Source of the DNA: Photorhabdus sp. CRCIA-P01
GTDB lineage: Bacteria; Pseudomonadota; Gammaproteobacteria; Enterobacterales; Enterobacteriaceae
Direction of reading: 5' to 3'
DNA length: 64,000 bases
Assembly: GCF_003545805.1 (NCBI RefSeq)
Contig: NZ_NMQR01000010.1
Location: 1-64,000 of the forward strand
Shown here: positions 35,844-45,946 of the stretch, in pieces
Layout of the letters: the number at the start of each line of letters is the position of its first letter
Position numbering within the stretch: position 1 is the stretch's first letter
Made by a program: the position numbers and the translations under genes
The notes under the pieces: model-generated
What the model saw: only the letters and a program-made list of their open reading frames with translations
Told to the model about the DNA's origin: nothing
The model's database searches: none

Positions 35844-37922
35844 ATGAACTCTTTACTTAAAAATAACCACCATATGGTGACAGAATTACGCTGGATTTAT
35901 CCCCATCTGGAACGTATTGATCTGCGGTTACAGCATTACTATTACCAAAACAGAGAAAAATACAATTATTTACCAGAAAGCTTTCTACTTACCGAAGATG
36001 AATTAGAGCAGCATTTGGTAAAGCCACAAGGTACTCCTCATTGGATAACCAAACAGGATGATATTATTAATGTCCCTGAAATCGAAGGAAATCCCAATGC
36101 ATTATCACGATTAGTCGAACGTTTTGAACTCACTGAATTTGAACGAGATGTTTTATTATTAGGTCTATTACCCCATTTCGATAACCGTTATCATGCATTA
36201 TTTTCTGCTCTGCACGGTAACAGTAAAAAACAGTGGCCGAGTTTTGCTTTAGCTATTGAATTATTTAGCCAATGCCAAAGTGACCGACAATTACTACAAA
36301 ACAGCTTTTTACCACAAACACCGTTAATCAATAACCAACTATTGCGGCTCAATAATCACGAAGAGTCTATTTGGCTACAAACCCAATTTCTAACTCATAG
36401 CGCTGTCTGGCATTGCTTATCAGGCCAACAAGTTATTTTACCGCCGTTGACAACCTGTGCTTATTGGCATGCTCCGGCCTCACATCTTTGGTATCCACAA
36501 ACTCTTTGTCATTCACTTGAAAAGATATTATTCAATGAAATCGATGAAATACACCCGCTGGTCATACTCAGAGGAAAACCGGATAGCGCCAGAGAATTAG
36601 CTGTCAGTCATATTATGGCGTCTCATGATACTAATACCTTAACCCTGGATTTAGCTCGTCTGCCGGACGAAGAGAACACCGCAGCAATATCTAACTTGCT
36701 GATGGATGCAGTCCGGGAAGTCAGGTTACACGATGCCTGCTTATTAATCCGCAACTTCTCTTTACTGACAGAGGAAAAGAGAATATGGCACAACGAGTTA
36801 TCTACATTATTGAACCAACCAACATTAAGGGTAATTTGTCTGGTAGAACCGAGTGACGCATTAATATGGATTAAACATCTGCCAATGGTGCAAATTGATA
36901 TGCCCGCACTTACTCTGGCAGATAAGAAAACCATGTTGGAAGCAAGCTTACCGGATAATATCGCTCAGGAAATCAATATTACTCAGCTATGCCAACGTTT
37001 TTCATTTACCGCCGAAACATTACCGCTAATTCTTCAAGAAGCGAACCAATACCAAATCTTACGGCAACCGGCAGGCCAATTAACAGAAATCGATCTGCGT
37101 AAAGCATTGAGTTTCCGCGCTCAACAAAATTTCGGCAAATTAGCTCAACGAATAACCCCCAAACGTAGCTTTAATGATTTAGTCATTTCAGGCGCATTAG
37201 CGCAACAATTAAAAGAAATTATTGCTGCTATTCATTATCGTGACCAAATTCTGGCTACCGGCTTTCAGGAAAAAATGGGTTATGGCACCGGCATTAGCGC
37301 ACTATTTTACGGAGAATCCGGTACCGGCAAAACCATGGCCGCAGAAGTGATTGCCGGGCATCTTAGTGTTGATCTGATTAAAGTCGATCTCTCTACCGTG
37401 GTGAATAAATATATTGGTGAAACGGAAAAAAATATCTCTCGCATTTTCGATTTAGCCGAAGCAGATTCCGGAGTGCTATTTTTCGATGAAGCGGATGCCC
37501 TATTTGGCAAACGCAGCGAAACCAAAGACGCCCAAGACAGACACGCTAATATTGAAGTTTCTTATTTATTGCAACGACTAGAAAATTATCCGGGATTGGT
37601 GATTTTAGCCACCAATAATCGTAGTCATTTAGACAGTGCGTTTAATCGTCGCTTCACCTTTATTACGCGTTTTACTTATCCTGATGAAACATTACGTAAA
37701 AAAATGTGGCAGGCCATTTGGCCGGAACAATTTACATTGTCTGATGAACTTGATCTTGAACATTTGGCTAAACGGGCTGATTTAACCGGTGCTAATATCA
37801 GAAATATTGCTTTATTAGCATCAATGTTAGCAAAAAATGATCACTGTGAACAAATCGAAAATAAACATGTAAATCGAGCCGTCACACTTGAATTAAATAA
37901 AACAGGCCGATTGGTTTTCTAA
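35844..37922 (+). CDS. pvc15: PVC AAA+ ATPase Pvc15 (unit 1)
   Basis: 692 residues. It has an N-terminal winged-helix/AAA-like region with a degenerate first ATP site (ILRGKPDSAREL) and a complete C-terminal AAA+ domain: Walker A GESGTGKT (490-497), Walker B VLFFDEAD (about 544-551), sensor ATNN (about 590), and arginine finger NRRF (about 601). Afp15/Pvc15 is required for particle assembly and payload loading. It has the ClpB/CDC48-like 'FGKRSETKDAQDRHANIEVSYLLQRLE' signature of this class. All catalytic residues are present. Confidence 0.95.
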   Translation: MNSLLKNNHHMVTELRWIYPHLERIDLRLQHYYYQNREKYNYLPESFLLTEDELEQHLVKPQGTPHWITKQDDIINVPEIEGNPNALSRLVERFELTEFERDVLLLGLLPHFDNRYHALFSALHGNSKKQWPSFALAIELFSQCQSDRQLLQNSFLPQTPLINNQLLRLNNHEESIWLQTQFLTHSAVWHCLSGQQVILPPLTTCAYWHAPASHLWYPQTLCHSLEKILFNEIDEIHPLVILRGKPDSARELAVSHIMASHDTNTLTLDLARLPDEENTAAISNLLMDAVREVRLHDACLLIRNFSLLTEEKRIWHNELSTLLNQPTLRVICLVEPSDALIWIKHLPMVQIDMPALTLADKKTMLEASLPDNIAQEINITQLCQRFSFTAETLPLILQEANQYQILRQPAGQLTEIDLRKALSFRAQQNFGKLAQRITPKRSFNDLVISGALAQQLKEIIAAIHYRDQILATGFQEKMGYGTGISALFYGESGTGKTMAAEVIAGHLSVDLIKVDLSTVVNKYIGETEKNISRIFDLAEADSGVLFFDEADALFGKRSETKDAQDRHANIEVSYLLQRLENYPGLVILATNNRSHLDSAFNRRFTFITRFTYPDETLRKKMWQAIWPEQFTLSDELDLEHLAKRADLTGANIRNIALLASMLAKNDHCEQIENKHVNRAVTLELNKTGRLVF

Positions 37923-37946
37923 ACATTTAACAAAATTGGAATAAAC

Positions 37947-38849
37947 ATGACAATCCTAATTGCTTCTGACAATGCGATTATTGAAGTAAATAACGCATTA
38001 AATACTATTTTATCCCGATATTTAAACAGTAACGGCAATAAGATTGATATCCGCTTTGATCTCCCCGAAATTAATGCCATTCAATCGGAACCCACAATAA
38101 GCGTATTTCTTTACGATATACATGAAGATCTGCAATTACGTTCCGCCGAACCAAGACGTTATAACCCGGCAACCAACATATTATTACCGGGATGGGTCAA
38201 TATCAATTGTAATTATTTAATCACTTACTGGGAGGCTAATAACCCCTCAAGTGACAGCTCCAACCCAAACAGTCAGCCCAATAACCAAGCCACGCAAGTA
38301 ATGACGCGAGTTTTAAATACATTAATTAACAACCGTCAATTAACCGGCATTCCCGGTGCCTATACCCGAATTATTCCACAACAGGAAAACTTAAACAGTC
38401 TGGGTAACTTTTGGCAAGCGCTCGGTAATCGCCCTCGCCTCTCCTTAATGTATTCAATTACCGTACCCATGAAACTGCAAAATATTAAGGACAATATGAC
38501 ACCGATTAGCCAAATCTCGACTTCCGTAGATCAAAAACCCAATCTGGATAATTCACAAATCAATCAAGCTCTGGCAAATAAATTATGCGCCAATTTAGGC
38601 GGCACAGAAGATATTCGTCTTGCACTGGCTAAAGTCAATCTGATTACTGAATTCGCTACAGTCAATAATGAAAGTCAGGAAAACAGAAGTGTGATTCTTG
38701 AAGCTTCTGGTGTTACCCATGCAGATTATTTACCTAAAATAAAGAATATTCTCTCAGAGTGGAAAAATAGTCAGGTAGCTGTTGTGAAGATAAACGGCAT
38801 AGGTATTCTGATTGTTGAAGAAAATTCTGACAAATTAATTGGAGTTTAA
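37947..38849 (+). CDS. pvc16: PVC terminal cap protein Pvc16 (unit 1)
   Basis: 300 residues of the DUF4255/tail-terminator family (DNAIIEVNNALNTILSRYLNSNG; EPTISVFLYDIHEDLQLRSAEPRRYNP; WVNINCNYLITYW). It caps the tube and sheath at the end distal to the baseplate. The C-terminus (EASGVTHADYLPKIKNIL) is the most variable part against unit 2. The first payload gene follows 46 bases downstream. Confidence 0.93.
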   Translation: MTILIASDNAIIEVNNALNTILSRYLNSNGNKIDIRFDLPEINAIQSEPTISVFLYDIHEDLQLRSAEPRRYNPATNILLPGWVNINCNYLITYWEANNPSSDSSNPNSQPNNQATQVMTRVLNTLINNRQLTGIPGAYTRIIPQQENLNSLGNFWQALGNRPRLSLMYSITVPMKLQNIKDNMTPISQISTSVDQKPNLDNSQINQALANKLCANLGGTEDIRLALAKVNLITEFATVNNESQENRSVILEASGVTHADYLPKIKNILSEWKNSQVAVVKINGIGILIVEENSDKLIGV

Positions 38850-38895
38850 TTTTATTCCCATGTAAATCGCCAACCAAAAACTAACAGGTAATAAT

Positions 38896-39852
38896 ATGCC
38901 AAACAACAAATACAGTGAAGAAGTTAAACATTCAGGAAATAGAACGGGAAAACGCTCGATATATTCTAACGAATATAATACTATAAATAGCTGTTCATTG
39001 GGATTAGGATTAGATTTACAATTAGAGAAAAAATTAAGAACAGGAGATGAACGAAATATAAAAGGTGCACAACCTTTTATTACATCCCTCCCGGAGCAAA
39101 AACAATATAACACCAGCCCCATAGCAATGTCTGATATATTAAGTGAAAGCGCCGTGACTTCACAACCGATTATTACTGATTTAATTAATCCGCAAAAGAT
39201 AAAAATGTCGGAAGGAGTAAAAGATATTTTAAATAACAAAGAAGGAGGCGGAGATCTGGTGTTCAAGGCACTACAAATTAAACCATCAGATGAAACCCTG
39301 CCATTCAACGCATTAAAAATTGTCGATACTTGGCAAAATGAAATACCGGATAAAGACATGTCCATTTTAGCTTATTGGGCACCACAAGGAGGATATGTTG
39401 ATATCCCGGCACAACCCAATCTCAGTCGCCATCCACAGTATGTCTTTACTCCAGGCTTCAGTGGATGTTCATTTGTTGTCGATAAAATGCATAAAGATAT
39501 TCTCCGGGTTCGGCACGTACAAGGTGGTCAAGAAGACGCTGAATATAATAACCAGAATATTGATCACGGAATGGGTATGATTGCAGCAATGGAATTCCGC
39601 GATTATGGATACCACGAGGCTGATGGCAAAGTTATGGAAAATACCTATGGTTTTGCATTCTTAAAATTTAACCCAGGGGAAAAACAATGGCAACTTCACT
39701 ATCAGAAAATAGCCGCAGCCCCTAATATCATAAATATAAAACCTAAATCTAATCGGTGGTCATTCAGTAAGCCTTCAATTGAAGCCGACACCTTTATCTC
39801 TAAAGAGATGAAAGTTTCTGGGTATAATAGGAAGAATATCAATGATAATTAA
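38896..39852 (+). CDS. PVC payload: candidate CNF/BLF1-like cysteine-histidine deamidase
   Basis: 318 residues. The first ~110 are polar and low in order (HSGNRTGKRSIYSNEYN), as expected for the packaging signal of PVC cargo. The second half is a compact domain containing FTPGFSGC (Cys191) and RVRHVQGG (His207), 16 residues apart. CNF1 carries SGC...H with 15 residues and BLF1 also has an SGC motif, so a related Gln-deamidase (or transglutaminase) fold is likely. It starts 46 bases behind pvc16 with AGGTAATAAT before the ATG. The target is unknown and the call rests on the motif alone. An ERIC element begins immediately after the stop. Confidence 0.55.
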   Translation: MPNNKYSEEVKHSGNRTGKRSIYSNEYNTINSCSLGLGLDLQLEKKLRTGDERNIKGAQPFITSLPEQKQYNTSPIAMSDILSESAVTSQPIITDLINPQKIKMSEGVKDILNNKEGGGDLVFKALQIKPSDETLPFNALKIVDTWQNEIPDKDMSILAYWAPQGGYVDIPAQPNLSRHPQYVFTPGFSGCSFVVDKMHKDILRVRHVQGGQEDAEYNNQNIDHGMGMIAAMEFRDYGYHEADGKVMENTYGFAFLKFNPGEKQWQLHYQKIAAAPNIINIKPKSNRWSFSKPSIEADTFISKEMKVSGYNRKNINDN

Positions 39853-39854
39853 TT

Positions 39855-39981
39855 TATACCCTTCATCTTTCAAGCTGCTGCTTTGTTGGCTACTTTCACT
39901 CACCCCAGTCACATCGTTATCTATGCTCCTGGGGATTCGTTCACTTGCCGCCGCGCTGCAACTCGAAATCTATTAGGTATA
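39855..39981. repeat. ERIC element, copy 3 (127 bp, inverted)
   Basis: The reverse complement of copies 1, 2 and 4 (CTCCTGGGGATTCG core, TATACC/GGTATA ends). It is most like copy 1. It lies 2 bases after the first payload stop and splits the payload region. Confidence 0.9.
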
Positions 39982-40507
39982 TATATTATTTATTCCTAAT
40001 ATATTTATCATTATAAAATTAACAGATAGCCCCCCCAATATTCTAAAGTCGTAAAAATAGAAAATAGTAAACTTGAAACAAGCATTCTAGATTCTAATAA
40101 CTTACATGGAAAAACCGGGAGCTGTATTTGATAACATAGCCCCCGTTGTTTCCCACAATAATTAATTTTCAAATCAATCTATTTTATTATTTTTCTGATT
40201 AATCAGATAATTATTACATCAATATATTAATAGTAAAAACCAGACAAATCTGAAAATAAATCTCAATTAAATATCTATTATTCAACTTTATTATTAAATA
40301 CATATAGTTAAATAAAAAAATAAAAACGGATAACATTATGTTGTAGTCTAAAACTATTGCATTAGAGAAACATCTATGAGAGTTTGTTTCTCAATCTAAA
40401 ACAGATGCATTATTTAAATATTTATACTCGTAGTATCAGATCATCTGAATAATTATTTTCAGATAAATCTTAAACGTAAAAAATTTAATTATTTAGAGAA
40501 TTTATCA
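39982..40507. other. AT-rich spacer before pnf
   Basis: No gene is seen. A hairpin-like stretch CGGGAGCTGT...ATAGCCCCCG (about 40117-40146) followed by TTGTTT may be a terminator. The long spacer suggests that pnf has its own promoter or was inserted separately from the first payload gene. Confidence 0.4.
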
Positions 40508-41371
40508 ATGTTCAAACACTCTACCGCGGATAAAGAACTTAATAAAGGGCATATTTCCCCGCTGAAGAAAAAAGGATTATTAGTGGGTAGCAATAATGCC
40601 CAAATCGACATACCGGTGATAGCGCATCGTTATGACAGCAATCAGCAGCTTGCTCAGGCGAGACCTTTGGGGAATAATGACATTGATCTGGAGGACCCTT
40701 TTCATGATGTTATTATGGGATTTAGTGGTGACCAGGTGACCTCATCAGAATCGGGTTCTGGAACAATAGGAAGACATTGGGGAAAAAATAGATTAGGCCG
40801 CAATATTACCGGTATTAATGTGGTTAATGGCGCATCGGGAACAGTGGGAATAAAAATTGCCTTGCGAGATATTCGGCCTGGGTATCCGGTTATTGTCACA
40901 TCCGGGACGCTAAGCGGTTGTACTATGGTCTATGCCGTGAAGGATAATCATTTCTTTGCCTATCATACAGGCCAGAAACCGGGTGATGATGAATGGAAAA
41001 CCGGCAACGATGGCGTTGTTACTACCGGTCAGAGTCATAAAGCCCTTTTATCGGATAGCAGACCGATTGCGATCAACCAACAGAATAACGATTTGGTGAA
41101 TATTTTTGCAGAGTATGATCAGAGCGTTATTACCTATATGGGAAAACAGGCGGTTGTGATTGATAATACCGCAGAAAATGTCAGCGTTTTTAACTATGAT
41201 GAAATCAAACCCGGAAGACCCGCTATCAGAGCCGGCTATAGCTATGCGCTGCTGGCTAATGATAACGGCAAGATAAGCGTCAAAGTATTATCGGAGGACG
41301 CTATCGTTTCACCAGGCAAAGAAGGTAATAGTATTAAAGTTATCAATTCACTCAAAAAACGGTTGTTATAG
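40508..41371 (+). CDS. pnf: PVC payload: Pnf, cytotoxic necrotizing factor-like Rho deamidase
   Basis: 287 residues. The N-terminal ~50 (ELNKGHISPLKKKGLLVGSNN) is the likely packaging signal. The rest is the CNF1/DNT catalytic domain: LSGCTMVYAVKDNHFFAYHTG holds the catalytic Cys138 and His153 at the same 15-residue spacing as CNF1 C866/H881, and Val105 sits 33 residues before the Cys as V833 does. CNF toxins deamidate a Gln in Rho, Rac and Cdc42, locking them on. Pnf lacks the CNF1 uptake domains because the PVC delivers it. GC content and codon use resemble the pvc genes more than the neighbouring spacers do. Confidence 0.9.
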   Translation: MFKHSTADKELNKGHISPLKKKGLLVGSNNAQIDIPVIAHRYDSNQQLAQARPLGNNDIDLEDPFHDVIMGFSGDQVTSSESGSGTIGRHWGKNRLGRNITGINVVNGASGTVGIKIALRDIRPGYPVIVTSGTLSGCTMVYAVKDNHFFAYHTGQKPGDDEWKTGNDGVVTTGQSHKALLSDSRPIAINQQNNDLVNIFAEYDQSVITYMGKQAVVIDNTAENVSVFNYDEIKPGRPAIRAGYSYALLANDNGKISVKVLSEDAIVSPGKEGNSIKVINSLKKRLL

Positions 41372-41395
41372 TCTGCCAGATGTGACATTCATCAT

Positions 41396-41414
41396 GTACA
41401 CTTTGAAAGTGTAC
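41396..41414. promoter_or_regulatory. Palindromic operator of the TacA/TacT-like pair
   Basis: GTACACTTTGAAAGTGTAC, a perfect 9+1+9 palindrome, with further half-sites AGTGTAC (41437-41443) and GCGTAC (about 41454). It lies 64 bases before the antitoxin start, as expected for ribbon-helix-helix autorepression. Confidence 0.75.
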
Positions 41415-41477
41415 TGATTGTTATATACCCACATCTAGTGTACTATTTTAATGCGTACAAAATGGAGAACTTCAATC

Positions 41478-42277
<800 letters not shown>

Positions 42278-42351
42278 ATGAATAAATCAAATACAATTGC
42301 CTCCAGACATCTTTGTTACATGGCGTCAATTGTACCAAAATGAAATAGTGA

Positions 42352-42478
42352 TATACCCTATGGATTTCAAGATGCATCGCGACGGCAAGGGAGTGAATCC
42401 CCGGGAGCATAGCTAACGATGTGACCGGGGTGAGCGAGTGCAGCCAACAAAGAGGCAACTTGAAAGATAACGGGTATA
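42352..42478. repeat. ERIC element, copy 4 (127 bp)
   Basis: TATACC...GGTATA with GAATCCCCGGGAGCATAG and GTGACCGGGGTGAGCGAG. It is closest to copy 2. It lies 74 bases after the toxin gene. Confidence 0.9.
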
Positions 42479-42779
42479 ACTTGAAAAACAAAACACAACC
42501 ATCTGGCAATAAGCGATAGCATGGATTTGAAGTATTAATCCAGATTAAAGTTACGGGCGTTTTTATTTCCCTATTTATAGAAATCAATCAAGATATGCTG
42601 ATGCATAAAATTATCAAAATCTACTATATCAATTAATAATCATTATTATTATTAATTGATAATCGCGCTTGGAAATTCCGTATCTATAATCATTTTGTTT
42701 CACGAAAAATGATTTAAATAATCGTCAAATAACTACCTGGCTCATTGAGGCTATTTTATTTGGCCTTTTTGTCATGAAG
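42479..42779. other. AT-rich upstream region of PVC unit 2
   Basis: No gene is seen. The region includes a long ATT/TAA-rich tract (about 42640-42660) and a GAGGCTATTTTATTTGGCC patch. It ends at the candidate promoter for unit 2. Confidence 0.4.
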
Positions 42780-42807
42780 TTGAATAGGTTCCAAATCATT
42801 CTATATA
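42780..42807 (+). promoter_or_regulatory. Candidate promoter of PVC unit 2
   Basis: TTGAAT (42780-42785) and TATATA (42802-42807) with 16-bp spacing lie about 30 bases upstream of the ops core. This fits a sigma-70-type promoter whose transcript carries ops soon after initiation. No experimental start is known. Confidence 0.4.
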
Positions 42808-42835
42808 AAAAATAACCTCTATAAATCAGGTTATT

Positions 42836-42843
42836 GCGGTAGC
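42836..42843 (+). promoter_or_regulatory. ops-like element, PVC unit 2 leader
   Basis: GCGGTAGC then TATACCC, 85 bases before pvc1, with the same AACCT/AGGTT stem directly upstream as in unit 1 and the relic. It is likely to recruit an RfaH-type factor so that polymerase reaches the far end of the ~20-kb operon. Confidence 0.7.
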
Positions 42844-42927
42844 TATACCCAATCGTTAGATACTAAGGAAAACAACGTAATAGACGTTTTTCTTATATTT
42901 CAAATGTAAACAATCAAGGAAAAAATC

Positions 42928-43377
42928 ATGGCTATAACTCCAGAACAAATTGCTGTTGACTATCCCATTCCTGCTTATCGGTTTGTTGTCTCTATTGGTG
43001 ATGAGAAAATCCCTTTTAACAACGTTTCCGGACTCGATATCTCTCATGATGTCATCGAATATAAAGATGGTACCGGTAATTACTATAAAATGCCCGGCCA
43101 ACGTCAATCGATCAATATTACCCTGCGTAAAGGCGTCTTCTCTGGCGACACTAAGCTTTTTGACTGGATTAATTCTATTCAACTTAATCAAGTTGAGAAA
43201 AAAGATATCGCAATTAGCCTGACCAACGAAGCCGGCACCGAAATTCTGATGACCTGGAATGTGACAAACGCCTTCCCAACGTCATTCACTTCCCCCTCTT
43301 TTGACGCCACCAGCAATGATATCGCTATTCAAGAAATCGCACTGGTCGCGGATCGGGTCACCATTCAAGCACCTTAA
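42928..43377 (+). CDS. pvc1: PVC inner tube protein Pvc1 (unit 2)
   Basis: 149 residues, almost colinear with the unit 1 copy (differences such as Y14 context PIPAYR and FTSPSFDATSND near the end). It has the same tube fold with GQRQSINITLRKGVFSGDTKLFDW. The two Pvc1 proteins might co-assemble if both units are expressed together. Confidence 0.95.
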   Translation: MAITPEQIAVDYPIPAYRFVVSIGDEKIPFNNVSGLDISHDVIEYKDGTGNYYKMPGQRQSINITLRKGVFSGDTKLFDWINSIQLNQVEKKDIAISLTNEAGTEILMTWNVTNAFPTSFTSPSFDATSNDIAIQEIALVADRVTIQAP

Positions 43378-43403
43378 TAGATCCACAATAACCTGGAGGC
43401 AAT

Positions 43404-44486
43404 ATGCCAGTAACCCCAACTTATCCCGGCGTTTATATTGAAGAGGACGCTTCACCCGCACTCTCTGTTCGTGCGGGTGCAACGGCAGTGCCTGTTTTTG
43501 CCGTCGCAAATAATCATTCATTAATATCAGGTAAGCCCTATATTCGCGTCAGTAGCTGGCTGGAATATTTGACACTCAAAGGTGGACAATTTAATCCTAC
43601 CGATAAACTTGATATCGCACTGCGTGCCTATTTTATTAACGGCGGAGGATATGCTTATCTCGTCAAAACTCAAGATTTGGAACAGCAAGTTCCGGTACTT
43701 GATGATGTCACGCTATTGGTTGCCGCCGGAGAAGAGATCACAACCGCCGTCGGGACACTTTGTCAATTAGGCAAAGGATTATTTGCCATTTTTGATGGCC
43801 CCACAACCCAAATAACCTCAAGCCTACCACCAGACGATATTCTTAAATCTTATCCAGCAACCCAATATGGCGCGGTTTACTACCCCTGGCTGACCGCTGA
43901 ATGGGGCGAAAAGAGAGCTTTGGTTGATATTCCACCCAGTGCCGTCATGGCCGGTATTTTTGCCAGTGTCGATAATAGCCGGGGCGTCTGGCAAGCTCCC
44001 GCCAACGTTCCTGTTCAGGGAGGATTACAACCTAAATATCCGATGACTGACGACCTACAAGGAAAATATAACCAGGGTAAGGCACTGAATATGATCCGCA
44101 CCTTTCCTAAGAGCGGTACGTTGGTCTGGGGAGCCAGAACCCTTGAGGACAGCGATAACTGGCGTTATATCCCGGTTCGCCGCCTGTTTAACAGCGCGGA
44201 ACGGGACATTAAAAATGCCATGAGTTTCGCGGTGTTTGAGCCTAACAGCCAACCCACCTGGCAAGCTGTACGCCGGGCCATTGATAACTATCTCCATTCC
44301 CTCTGGCAGCAAGGCGGATTGACCGGCGACAAAGCTGAACAGGCTTACTTTGTGCAAATCGGTAAAGGCGTCACCATGACCGATGACGATATCAAGCAGG
44401 GCAAAATGATCGTCAAAATCGGTATGGCCGCTGTCCGTCCAGCCGAATTCATTATCTTGCAGTTCACGCAGAATATCGCGCAATAA
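43404..44486 (+). CDS. pvc2: PVC main sheath protein Pvc2 (unit 2)
   Basis: 360 residues. The sheath core is intact (VYIEEDASPALSV, FPKSGTLVWGARTLEDSDNWRYIPVRRLF, AAVRPAEFIILQF). It has the same length as unit 1. GGAGGCAAT precedes the ATG. Most changes fall in the middle, outward-facing part. Confidence 0.95.
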   Translation: MPVTPTYPGVYIEEDASPALSVRAGATAVPVFAVANNHSLISGKPYIRVSSWLEYLTLKGGQFNPTDKLDIALRAYFINGGGYAYLVKTQDLEQQVPVLDDVTLLVAAGEEITTAVGTLCQLGKGLFAIFDGPTTQITSSLPPDDILKSYPATQYGAVYYPWLTAEWGEKRALVDIPPSAVMAGIFASVDNSRGVWQAPANVPVQGGLQPKYPMTDDLQGKYNQGKALNMIRTFPKSGTLVWGARTLEDSDNWRYIPVRRLFNSAERDIKNAMSFAVFEPNSQPTWQAVRRAIDNYLHSLWQQGGLTGDKAEQAYFVQIGKGVTMTDDDIKQGKMIVKIGMAAVRPAEFIILQFTQNIAQ

Positions 44487-44497
44487 TGGGAGGCAGC

Positions 44498-45892
44498 ATG
44501 CCAACAACACCGACCTATCCCGGCGTCTATATTGAAGAAGATGCGTCATTATCGCTCTCTATCAGCCACGGGAACACCGCAATCCCGGTTTTTATTGGCC
44601 GCTTCCAGCCTAAAGAAACCCGTGCAACCCTAAAAGCGATACGTGTGAGTAGCTGGCTGGATTTTACGAATCTATTTAATGTCGGTTGTATTACGTCAAT
44701 CGCCATCACATCAACTAAACCAACACCACCGCCTCCCTCTCCTCCTTCCGGGAACGTTGAAAACGATACAGCGGTTGTTGCCACTACCGATATCGCTGTT
44801 AACGCGGGTGATACAAGCTCCGGTTACACTTACGCTGTAACTGTCGGTACCTACACAACAAGTAGTGATGCGGTAAAACTTTATTTTCAAAATGGCGGTG
44901 GACCTTGTTATATCCTGCCGGTTGCTAATCCCCAAGAAACTGCCACTTTGGCATTAATCCCTGAGTTAATTGAGCAAGCTCTGGAGATTACCTTAATCGT
45001 CTGCCCTGAACAGGATTCTTCCTACCAGAGTGCAATATATAGCAGCTTAACACCCACATTATTGAATACCGGCTATTTTCTGATTGCTGACAGCCAAACT
45101 AAAACCAGCATACCGGGCGTTAATGTGCAATCGCAAACCGCGACTTACTATCCGGCGGTGAAAGTCTCACAACTTATTTCAGTGGAAGATAGTCTGATTG
45201 CAGTTTCAGGTTATGAAGATGCAGCAACAAAACCCGATGCAATCAAAAATCTGGCGCAACTCAAACAGAAAAATCTCACTGTCTATCAACAAGCGGTTAA
45301 AGCAATACAGGACAAAATAGCCGCCAACGGCAACACTATTCCTGCCAGCGCAGTGATGGCGGGCGTGTATTGTGCCACTGATGGCAGCCGTGGCGTCTGG
45401 AAAGCACCGGCGAATGTCGTGCTAAGCGGAATTAGTGATGTCACTGAACGACTCAATGACGATCAACAAGGCACCATGAATCAGCAGGGCATCAATGCCA
45501 TTCGCTACTTCAACCATCGGGGATTTGTGGTATGGGGCGCACGGACTCTACAAAATGATGACAACTGGCGCTACATTCCGGTACGGCGTCTCTTTAATAG
45601 CGCAGAGCGGGATATCAAACAAGCTATGCAATCCGTTGTCTTTGAACCCAACAGCCAGCCCACCTGGGAACGGGTGAAGTCAGCCATTGACAACTATCTC
45701 TATTCCTTATGGCAACAAGGGGCATTAGCCGGAAATAAACCACAAGAAGCCTATTTTGTTCAAATTGGTAAAGGTATCACCATGTCTGACGACGACATTA
45801 AACAAGGGAAAATGATTGTCAAAGTGGGCATGGCCGCAGTACGTCCGGCTGAATTTATTATCCTTCAGTTTTCACAAAATGTAGCACAGTAA
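44498..45892 (+). CDS. pvc3: PVC sheath protein Pvc3 (unit 2)
   Basis: 464 residues. It has the same sheath ends as unit 1, but the loop at residues ~68-105 is a plain proline patch plus a short Ala/Thr/Val segment (PPPPSPPSG, TTDIAVNAGD) instead of the Lys/Asn/Glu-rich run. GGGAGG precedes ATG 44498. Confidence 0.95.
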   Translation: MPTTPTYPGVYIEEDASLSLSISHGNTAIPVFIGRFQPKETRATLKAIRVSSWLDFTNLFNVGCITSIAITSTKPTPPPPSPPSGNVENDTAVVATTDIAVNAGDTSSGYTYAVTVGTYTTSSDAVKLYFQNGGGPCYILPVANPQETATLALIPELIEQALEITLIVCPEQDSSYQSAIYSSLTPTLLNTGYFLIADSQTKTSIPGVNVQSQTATYYPAVKVSQLISVEDSLIAVSGYEDAATKPDAIKNLAQLKQKNLTVYQQAVKAIQDKIAANGNTIPASAVMAGVYCATDGSRGVWKAPANVVLSGISDVTERLNDDQQGTMNQQGINAIRYFNHRGFVVWGARTLQNDDNWRYIPVRRLFNSAERDIKQAMQSVVFEPNSQPTWERVKSAIDNYLYSLWQQGALAGNKPQEAYFVQIGKGITMSDDDIKQGKMIVKVGMAAVRPAEFIILQFSQNVAQ

Positions 45893-45946
45893 TCGTACTG
45901 AGACGCGGTTAAACACCGCGTCTATTCAGTCGTTAAGGAGACGATA

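Noticed and set aside
38835-39365. 176-residue open frame on the minus strand opposite the first payload gene
   Set aside because: It lies opposite a gene with a good ribosome site, a pvc16-like spacing and a catalytic-looking motif, and its own sequence shows no domain or start signal.
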